In this document: positions 1 to 5,357 of the stretch, in pieces | Numbering within the stretch: the first letter of the stretch is position 1 | Layout: every line of letters starts with the position of its first letter | From: an uncultured Pseudomonadota bacterium | GTDB lineage: Bacteria > Pseudomonadota > Gammaproteobacteria > Methylococcales > Methylomonadaceae | DNA: 5,357 bases | Assembly (NCBI GenBank): GCA_903904275.1 | Contig: CAIVBX010000109.1 | Coordinates: 1-5,357, forward strand | Direction of reading: 5' to 3' | Notes under the pieces: model-generated | What the model saw: the letters and a program-made list of their open reading frames with translations, nothing else | Databases searched by the model: none | What the model was told of the DNA's origin: nothing | Made by a program: the position numbers and the translations under genes

Positions 1-5
1 ATCGT

Positions 6-326
6 TTATTCATGACGAGCTTTAAACCATGAAACAAAACGAAAACTCAGCAACATCACAATAAGAATCGAGTAAAACACAAGTTCGGCTAAATTTGTTT
101 TGAGTTGCCAAAAATAGTGAATCATTGCGGCAATAACTGAAAAATAAACACACCGATGTAACTTTTTTCAATTCTTGCCTAATTTTTTCATTGCCCATTT
201 TGATGACGTAACACCAAGTAAAAACAACAAAATATAAGAAATAATACCTAACCAAATATAACGACTTTCGAGAACATCTTTCACAATCAAAGACCATAAC
301 AAACTGTGGTCAGCGAATATGTCACT
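6..326 (-). pseudogene. msrQ: MsrQ (YedZ) C-terminal half, remnant with nonsense codon
   Basis: Intact MsrQ is a heme-b membrane protein that passes electrons from the respiratory chain or flavin reductase to MsrP. Read on the minus strand in the frame ending at the TAA at 6-8, this stretch gives about 106 codons matching roughly the second half of a ~200-residue MsrQ. It contains SLLWSLIVKDVLESRYIWLG, then ISYILLFLLGVTSSKWAMKK, then LGKN, a TGA stop, and KKLHRCVYFSVIAAMIHYFW. The KLH and IHY histidines (codons at 156-158 and 117-119) are 13 residues apart, like the C-terminal pair of conserved heme-ligand histidines in the family. The first half, with the early membrane helices, is missing. 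The TGA at 168-170 stands where relatives have Trp (LGKxW..LH), so it looks like TGG changed to TGA. No start codon or ribosome binding site serves this frame. It directly follows the msrP fragment in a different frame. The family call is from recalled family sequence and I am fairly sure of it. Confidence 0.87.
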
Positions 327-418
327 CCTAACATTTTTATAAAATTACGCCGTGCGTTAAACATTTCAATCGGCGTGATTTGGCTGCTAGGAATATCTTT
401 TTTAGTTTTTATAATCAT
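327..418 (-). pseudogene. msrP: MsrP (YedY) N-terminal fragment: Tat signal start only
   Basis: Intact MsrP is a ~300-residue periplasmic molybdopterin enzyme that reduces methionine sulfoxide in oxidised envelope proteins. It is exported by the Tat pathway and fed electrons by MsrQ. From the ATG at 416-418 the frame reads MIIKTKKDIPSSQITPIEMF and then NARRNFIKMLG. The DIPSS-ITP block and the twin-arginine motif RRNFIK (residues 23-28) are typical of MsrP N-termini. After about residue 31 the resemblance stops; the frame runs on for about 12 unrelated codons to a TGA at 287-289, giving a 43-residue peptide. The whole molybdopterin domain is absent, and msrQ-like sequence begins in another frame at about 326. 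The ATG lies only 7 bases after the fadL stop and has no obvious Shine-Dalgarno sequence (the upstream bases are aaaactc). The start is chosen because the homology begins there; a longer in-frame extension would only overlap fadL. Confidence 0.83.
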
Positions 419-425
419 GAGTTTT

Positions 426-1709
426 TTAAAAACGATGTGACCAAGCTGCTTGAACTGAAACCTGATACATTTGTAAATCAATCGATTGAGTTGGACTTAA
501 TGGATTTGCACCTGAAACAGTTTTTGTCGGCGAATACATCAAACCTAAACTCAATTCATCTTTTTTCGTTAATTCATGGCTAAAACCCGCTGTGATATGC
601 CATTCCTGAACACCTGGTGCGAGAATGTTAAATAACGTTTCGGAACTTTGAATCGGTTGTTTCCCATAACTAAAACCGCCGCGCCACGTCCAATCTTGAT
701 TTTGTTTCCATTGCACACCGAATTTATAAATGGTCATGTCTTGCCAACCAAATCCTGCGGCATTATTTCCACCTAATTTTGCTTTTTGTAAATTGGGTAA
801 CATGGGATTTCCAACAGATTCAACCGAACTGTAATTGATATGTTCGACATCAAACGCCGTCGTGAGGCTGTCATTTACTTCCCATGCAATCCCACCATTA
901 AAACTTTCTGGAATATCGAAATCACCTTGCTGGGCAAACAATCCTTGGTAATAACTAAACGGTGACATGAAAATACGGCTTTTATACGAAAAACCTAATT
1001 TTACATTTGGTAAAACTTCAGCTTGTGCGCCAACTCGCACGCCTGCACCATACGAATAATCACGCCCTGTATTTGACAGATTTCCGCCATCACTTGAAAA
1101 CGGCGCAAACGAATTTAAGCCTTTTGCTTTAAATGATTGCAACGCAAAAATTGGCGCAATCCCTAACGAAAACTTTTGATTAAAAAAACTTTTCGCGTAA
1201 CTGGGTGCAATAAACGCCTGCATTAAATCAATGCCTGTTTTGCCCGCGCAAAATGTTCCGCTTCCACCTGGCGGACAAAGCGAATTAGCAAAATTGCTAT
1301 ATGTCGTATTCATGCCACCGTTGCCATAAACCGTGATGCCAACTGTTTGCGTATCATCTAAACGATGATTCCAACCGATAGTTGGAACAATAAAATAATC
1401 ATCACCACTTTCGCGTGTTCCATTTTCTAACGGAAATGCACCAGGTGCTAACGTTGGCGTACCGCTGACCGTGTATTCACGATGCGGGCTGAACATTTCT
1501 AATTCCAAATCAAGCCGATTATCTACAAATGCCATGCCCGCAGGATTCACAGCGGCGGCAATTGCATCTTGTGACAATGCCGCACCTACGCCGCCCATCG
1601 ATTTATTACGCACACCATAACCGTGTGCAAAATAACCATTCGTTGCTTGCGCGACCATGGGCGATAACATTAAGACGGTCGATAATGCCTTGACTAACTT
1701 GTATTTCAT
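426..1709 (-). CDS. FadL/OmpP1/TodX-family outer-membrane channel
   Basis: This 427-residue protein is a predicted outer-membrane beta-barrel of the FadL family, which lets hydrophobic compounds (long-chain fatty acids, aromatic or other hydrocarbons) cross the outer membrane. Residues 1-22 form a signal peptide: KYK start, hydrophobic core, cleavage after AQA. The mature protein begins TNGYFAHGYGVRNKSMGG, a family hallmark, and NPAGM lies at 55-59 in the N-terminal hatch region. The remainder shows alternating amphipathic strands with Gly/Asn-rich loops, and the chain ends in an aromatic residue (SHRF), as outer-membrane barrels usually do. Length fits the ~420-450 residues of the family. 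Cys145 and Cys154 in one loop (LCPPGG...FCAGK) could form a disulfide. The start is supported by AGGA six bases upstream. It follows the PAS-GGDEF-EAL gene by 45 bases and is probably in the same transcript. The substrate cannot be read from sequence, so I give no symbol. The gene looks intact. Confidence 0.95.
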   Translation of the reverse strand: MKYKLVKALSTVLMLSPMVAQATNGYFAHGYGVRNKSMGGVGAALSQDAIAAAVNPAGMAFVDNRLDLELEMFSPHREYTVSGTPTLAPGAFPLENGTRESGDDYFIVPTIGWNHRLDDTQTVGITVYGNGGMNTTYSNFANSLCPPGGSGTFCAGKTGIDLMQAFIAPSYAKSFFNQKFSLGIAPIFALQSFKAKGLNSFAPFSSDGGNLSNTGRDYSYGAGVRVGAQAEVLPNVKLGFSYKSRIFMSPFSYYQGLFAQQGDFDIPESFNGGIAWEVNDSLTTAFDVEHINYSSVESVGNPMLPNLQKAKLGGNNAAGFGWQDMTIYKFGVQWKQNQDWTWRGGFSYGKQPIQSSETLFNILAPGVQEWHITAGFSHELTKKDELSLGLMYSPTKTVSGANPLSPTQSIDLQMYQVSVQAAWSHRF

Positions 1710-1714
1710 TTATT

Positions 1715-1719
1715 TTCCT
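1715..1719 (-). promoter_or_regulatory. Ribosome binding site of the FadL-family gene
   Basis: On the minus strand AGGAA ends six bases before the ATG at 1707-1709, in an otherwise A-rich leader. It supports that ATG as the start, which also places a good signal peptide at the N-terminus. Confidence 0.75.
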
Positions 1720-1754
1720 ATGTTTTAAGTTTTTTGATTTTAAATTTTTCATTG

Positions 1755-3515
1755 TTACGCGGAAAAAACAAACTCGTTCTGTAACAATTGCGTTAACGTG
1801 TCGTAATTGACTGGGCGACTAAAGTAAAAACCTTGCACAGTATCGCAATGGCATTCATCTAAATAATTTAATTGGTTGAGCGTTTCCACTCCTTCGGCTA
1901 TCACGTTCAGGCGTAAACTTTTCGCCATGCTAATAATTGCGCTCACAATCGTATTCCCATCGCTGTTTTGCGAAATATCTTGAATAAATGAGCGGTCGAT
2001 TTTTAATTTATCGAGTAGCGGTAATTTCGTTAAATAACTTAATGACGAATAACCTGTACCGAAATCATCAATCGAAAAATGAATACCTAAATCTTTGCAT
2101 TGCGTCATGAAATTCACCATTTCAGCGTGATTTTCCATCATCACGCTTTCGGTTAATTCCAATTCTAAACGGTTGCCATCAACACCTGTTTTCTTAAAAA
2201 TTTCATTGATTTTGTTAAATAAATTTCCTGACTGCAATTGACGCAACGATAAATTCACGGCAACTTTAAACTCTAAAAAACCCAAAATTTCCCACGTTTT
2301 TATATCTTCACAGGCTTGTTGCAAAACCCATTCACCAATCGCGTTGATAAGCCCCGAATCTTCAGAAATTGGAATAAAATCAACAGGTGAAACCATGCCT
2401 CGCTGCGGATGTTTCCAACGCAATAACGCTTCGACACCGATCATTTTTCTATTTTTTAAATCAACTTGCGGCTGGTAATAAAGTAAAAATTGTTTTTCTT
2501 CAATAGCTTCGCGTAAATCCCGCTCCATCGCTAAACGATGTTCAAATTGCGTGTTCATTTTGAAATCAAAAAAGCAATACTGTCCTCTTCCGACACTTTT
2601 CGCGTGATACATCGCAATGTCAGCGTGGCGCGTGAGAATGTTGCTATCACGTCCATTTTGCGGATAAATGCTAATACCTATACTCGTTTGAATTCCTAAT
2701 ACCTGCCCATCGATGTTGAACGGTTCTTGAAACGTGTTAAGAATTTTTTGTGCAACATTTGCTGCGCCATCACCGTTGGTATTACTTAAAATAACGACAA
2801 ATTCATCACCACCTAAACGCCCTGCTGTATCCACTTCACGCAAACTTCCTTCTAAGCGTGCCGCCACTTGACGCAATAGCGCATCACCATAATGATGCCC
2901 AAGTGAATCATTGACGATTTTAAAATCATCTAAATCTAAAAATAACAGCGAAAAATTCCAATTTTCACGGTTGGAGAAATGAATCGCTTGCTCAATGCGT
3001 TCGTTAATTAGCACCCGATTTGGCAAATTAGTAAGCGAATCGTAATGCGCGAGATGTTGAATTTTTTCTTGAGATTTAAGTAGTGCGTTTTCTGCGTGAA
3101 TTAGTTCAGACATATCTGTCCAACCGCCGATAATTTCTAATGGAATACCTGTATTTTTATCAGTAATCAATTTCAATCGGTCACGCAACCATTTCCATTC
3201 GCCATTTTTAGTTTTGAAACGATATTTATAAATAATGGGTTCACCTAATAAAACACGGTGTAAATTATTTAAAACATGTTCACGGTCTTCGGGATGAACA
3301 TTTTCTAACCATAACGCAGGTAATTCGAGAAAATTATCTGCATTAAATCCTGTTAATTCTGTGACACTATTTGAAACAAATGTAATCGAAAATGGATGAA
3401 AAGGATTCCGGGTATAAATTGTTAGCGGTGCAACTGATAGTAAATGTTCTAAACGCGAGATTTTATTTTCTAAATGATTAACAGAGTGATGAGGGTTGTA
3501 GGTGCTGTTTAGCAT
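1755..3515 (-). CDS. PAS-GGDEF-EAL protein: diguanylate cyclase / c-di-GMP phosphodiesterase
   Basis: This 586-residue protein has no signal peptide or membrane segment and should be cytoplasmic. A short helix (about 12-28) leads into a PAS_3-type sensor with its PAC part (about 30-138; HPEDREH at 74-80, WKWLRDRL at 107-114, IIGGWTDMSE at 128-137). A linker helix (138-152) leads to the GGDEF domain (about 155-315). The GGDEF signature is exact at 235-239, and an RxxD inhibitory site (Arg226-Asp229) sits five residues before it, so a cyclase with product feedback is expected. The EAL domain (about 325-580) has VEALLRW at 361-367, NLSLRQL at 421-427, ELTES at 453-457, DDFGTGYSSL at 483-492, KIDRSF at 505-510, EGVET at 541-545 and QGFYFSRP at 561-568, the metal- and substrate-binding motifs of active phosphodiesterases. 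Both activities therefore look possible; which one dominates, and what the PAS domain senses, cannot be told. The start is supported by a good ribosome binding site. Such proteins control attachment and motility. Confidence 0.97.
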   Translation of the reverse strand: MLNSTYNPHHSVNHLENKISRLEHLLSVAPLTIYTRNPFHPFSITFVSNSVTELTGFNADNFLELPALWLENVHPEDREHVLNNLHRVLLGEPIIYKYRFKTKNGEWKWLRDRLKLITDKNTGIPLEIIGGWTDMSELIHAENALLKSQEKIQHLAHYDSLTNLPNRVLINERIEQAIHFSNRENWNFSLLFLDLDDFKIVNDSLGHHYGDALLRQVAARLEGSLREVDTAGRLGGDEFVVILSNTNGDGAANVAQKILNTFQEPFNIDGQVLGIQTSIGISIYPQNGRDSNILTRHADIAMYHAKSVGRGQYCFFDFKMNTQFEHRLAMERDLREAIEEKQFLLYYQPQVDLKNRKMIGVEALLRWKHPQRGMVSPVDFIPISEDSGLINAIGEWVLQQACEDIKTWEILGFLEFKVAVNLSLRQLQSGNLFNKINEIFKKTGVDGNRLELELTESVMMENHAEMVNFMTQCKDLGIHFSIDDFGTGYSSLSYLTKLPLLDKLKIDRSFIQDISQNSDGNTIVSAIISMAKSLRLNVIAEGVETLNQLNYLDECHCDTVQGFYFSRPVNYDTLTQLLQNEFVFSA

Positions 3516-3678
3516 GACGCTTCCTTTTTATTACTTACCGCTATGAAATATGCTAAAGAGGTTCTTAAAAAAAAGAAAACGACATTATTCGATAGATATA
3601 TGCCTAAATTAAATAATGAAAAATTGAGCCATTAAGTTCTGTTGATGTTGTGAAAAATTATCATCGATTGATTCCAAA
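3516..3678. other. Intergenic leader between the receptor pseudogene and the c-di-GMP gene
   Basis: This 163-base, strongly AT-rich gap must hold any promoter belonging to the PAS-GGDEF-EAL gene itself. On the minus strand it includes a run of eight T (3567-3574), about 50 bases before the start codon. It also has a 7-base inverted repeat, CATTATT at 3583-3589 and AATAATG at 3612-3618, with a 22-base spacer. No pair of -35 and -10 boxes stands out from the AT background, and I see no GC-rich stem followed by a T-run that would end the receptor transcript. Confidence 0.4.
3521..3526 (-). promoter_or_regulatory. Ribosome binding site of the PAS-GGDEF-EAL gene
   Basis: On the minus strand AAGGAA ends five bases before the ATG at 3513-3515. 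It is the clearest Shine-Dalgarno sequence in the window and fixes the start of the 586-residue protein. Confidence 0.8.
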
Positions 3679-5357
3679 TCAAAAATTAACCGTGATAGTT
3701 CCTCTTATCATGCGAGGTTCAACAGGGTGTCTAACAACACCATATTCTGCTGTACCATTTGCGGGATATTGTGTCGTATAAGCATAAGCAATATCACTTG
3801 CGGTTGTACCAAGTAAATTAAAAATACTTAAATCGAGTTTGTAACTTTTTTGTTTATAACCCAATCCTAAATTGAAAATGTTGGTATTCCCCGCCCAATA
3901 AGTACCGTTTGAATCAAGTGGCGAATCGCCGAAATGCCGCAAACGTAATGTGCTATACAGACCATTTGGCGCAACAACTTGAATACCCGCACTAATAACA
4001 GAACCCACAGAATTTGGAATATAACTGTTAGTACACGCCACATCTTCTGTTGGAGCTGCTGAATTAGTGCAACTGCTAGTGGGATTTTGAATATAACGCG
4101 CCACGGTTTTTGCATAATCAAAATCTAACGTTCACCAATCATTTACTTTGTAATAATTTGTAAATTCAATCCCATAACGCTGAGATGCGCCATTAACATT
4201 TGTCGATCCATCATCACCTGAAAACGTCAATTCTTGTGCAGAATGTAACCACCATAATGCTAATGTAGTATTTAAGCGTGGGATAAAATTGCTACGAACG
4301 CCTACTTCACCACCATAAGTTCTAGCGAGTGGTGTAATACTTGAAGCAGGTGAACCATCCGTATTTGCGTGAAGCACAGTTCCTCGGGCATCGTTAGAGT
4401 GATAACCAGAACCTGCATTAAAAAAATACTCTGTGTCATACCATGGACCAACCACAATCCCAAATTTAGGGCTGATAATTGCGCCCGAAGATTTACCTGA
4501 ATTTTTAGCACTGATGATTGCCGCCGCGATTGCATCGCTATTTGATAAGCCGTTTGCAATTTGTGTCACATCATTATGAATCAAGTCACCTCGCAAGCCT
4601 GTTACCGTGCGTAATTTTTCTAACCAAAAGGTTTCGTTTTTGAAATAAATCCCCGCTGTTGTTTCACTGATATTGTTATGATTGATAGTATTGAGATAGT
4701 TTCTATTTTCGGTGTTGTCCACGCCCATATTCATAATTTCATCATATCGAAAACTCAAACCGACTGTGTTATCCATATTGAAATCGAATAATTTTTGATT
4801 GCGAGTGTGTTCTACATTTCCGCCGAGTTGTACGCGATTTTCAAATTGATGCACTTGATCTCCTTGAGAACCGCTAACAAAGCCCGTGTAATTTGAATAT
4901 AAATCTAAATCGTAATAGACGGCATAAAGATTGGCATCATTTTTCCAGTTGTCGCCTTTGTTCCATAAATTGGTCGATAAACTGTAACGATTTGTGTTAC
5001 CACCATCGGTAGGACTGATTGAACCGTAAAGTTGCGGTTTGTGAAAGTTGGTTTGTTGCTGTCCAAGCGTTTGAATAGCCTTTGACATTAACCGCTACGC
5101 CCCAGTTTTCTTGATTTAAGGTATAACGCAACATCCCGTTATATTTATGTGCATTTTCAGGAACAGACCACGCACCGTCATAAACATTGATTTCACCGCC
5201 ATACAATAAATTGCCATCGCCGACTTTATTGAAATTCGCAATTAAACCTCGATAATAGCCAAATTCTCCTGCTGTAAATTTTGCAATACCCTGTGACAAG
5301 GTATTCATTGAAGTCATTTTCGCGTAACCCGCTGCTGCAAAATCACCCACTTCTGCG
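3679..5357 (-). pseudogene. TonB-dependent outer-membrane receptor, 5'-truncated by window edge, frameshift plus nonsense
   Basis: Intact members are plug-and-barrel outer-membrane receptors that import siderophores, cofactors or other scarce substrates using TonB energy. The window opens inside the plug, so the signal peptide, TonB box and first part of the plug lie outside. Frame one (5357 to about 5040) reads AEVGDFAAAGYAKM, TAGEFGYYRGL, GGEINVYDGAW and WGVAVNVKGYSNAWTATNQ, the plug end and first strands. Near 5030-5045 the homology moves to another frame, continuing LYGSISPTDGGNTNRYSL, LYAVYYDLDLYSNYTGF, GLRGDLIHND and ASQRYGIEFTNYYKVNDW. A TGA at 4132-4134 follows, after which the same frame resumes with TLDFDYAKTVARY and goes on through YSTLRLRHFGDSPLD and LDLSIFNLL to the end. 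The chain ends PRMIRGTITVNF with a TGA at 3679-3681; the terminal Phe is the usual barrel end. So there is one frameshift and one internal stop in an otherwise well-conserved gene, suggesting recent loss or sequence errors. Substrate unknown. Without the lesions it would be an ordinary receptor. Confidence 0.92.

Noticed and set aside
22..297. A 91-codon minus-strand open frame rich in hydrophobic and Cys residues, as a possible small membrane protein.
   Set aside because: It overlaps the msrQ remnant in the wrong frame; the msrQ frame gives clear family motifs, while this one shares only patches created by the overlap.
380..583. A 67-codon plus-strand open frame.
   Set aside because: It lies mostly opposite the 3' end of the FadL-family gene, with no ribosome binding site or recognisable motif; it is a shadow frame.
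1737..1742. TAAAAT on the minus strand as a -10 box for the FadL-family gene.
   Set aside because: The bases 17-18 positions upstream do not resemble a -35 box, and similar hexamers are common in such AT-rich sequence.
3583..3618. Inverted repeat CATTATT/AATAATG as an operator or terminator.
   Set aside because: Only 7 AT-rich base pairs with a 22-base spacer and no T-run directly after the stem; easily expected by chance here.
168..4134. TGA recoding (TGA read as Trp or selenocysteine), suggested by in-frame TGA codons in the msrQ and receptor remnants.
   Set aside because: Intact genes here encode Trp with TGG, and the receptor ends at a TGA right after the expected C-terminal Phe, so TGA acts as a stop. 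Neither internal TGA is at a catalytic Cys position. Both genes carry other lesions as well.
4302..4559. Short minus-strand open frames inside the receptor (4302-4559 and 3867-4121).
   Set aside because: Both are alternative frames of the conserved receptor sequence and show no independent family features.
4997..5088. Two overlapping receptor fragments with separate start codons, read as two real genes.
   Set aside because: The two frames give consecutive parts of one receptor. The Met near 5088 lies within out-of-frame sequence and is not a natural start.

Overview
The window looks like a piece of chromosome from an AT-rich Gram-negative bacterium. It encodes two outer-membrane proteins (a FadL-type channel and a TonB-dependent receptor), the remains of a periplasmic methionine-sulfoxide repair system, and a cyclic-di-GMP enzyme. 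The protein style would suit a gammaproteobacterium such as a Thiotrichales or Methylococcales relative, but that placement is an impression, not something the sequence proves. Every gene lies on the minus strand, so transcription runs from high to low coordinates.

In transcription order the layout is as follows. (1) 5357-3679 is a TonB-dependent receptor that runs off the window edge. It is broken by a frameshift near 5030-5045 and by an in-frame TGA at 4132-4134. (2) 3678-3516 is a 163-base AT-rich gap. (3) 3515-1755 is an intact soluble PAS-GGDEF-EAL protein whose diguanylate cyclase motif, product-inhibition site and phosphodiesterase motifs are all present. (4) 1709-426 is an intact FadL/OmpP1/TodX-family outer-membrane channel, 45 bases downstream and probably co-transcribed. 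(5) 418 to about 327 holds the first ~30 codons of msrP (periplasmic methionine sulfoxide reductase, Tat signal only). (6) About 326-6 holds the C-terminal half of msrQ (its heme-b membrane partner), in a different reading frame and with a TGA in place of a conserved Trp.

The main observation is that two healthy genes sit between decayed ones. The msrP-msrQ pair appears to have collapsed by one internal deletion that joins the start of msrP to the second half of msrQ, and the remaining msrQ has also picked up a nonsense codon. The receptor carries two independent lesions. Either this genome is losing genes for periplasmic oxidative repair and TonB-dependent uptake, or the sequence contains errors; read coverage would separate the two. 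I found no CRISPR array, insertion sequence, tRNA or rRNA, no convincing terminator, and no clear sign of an undescribed multi-gene system.
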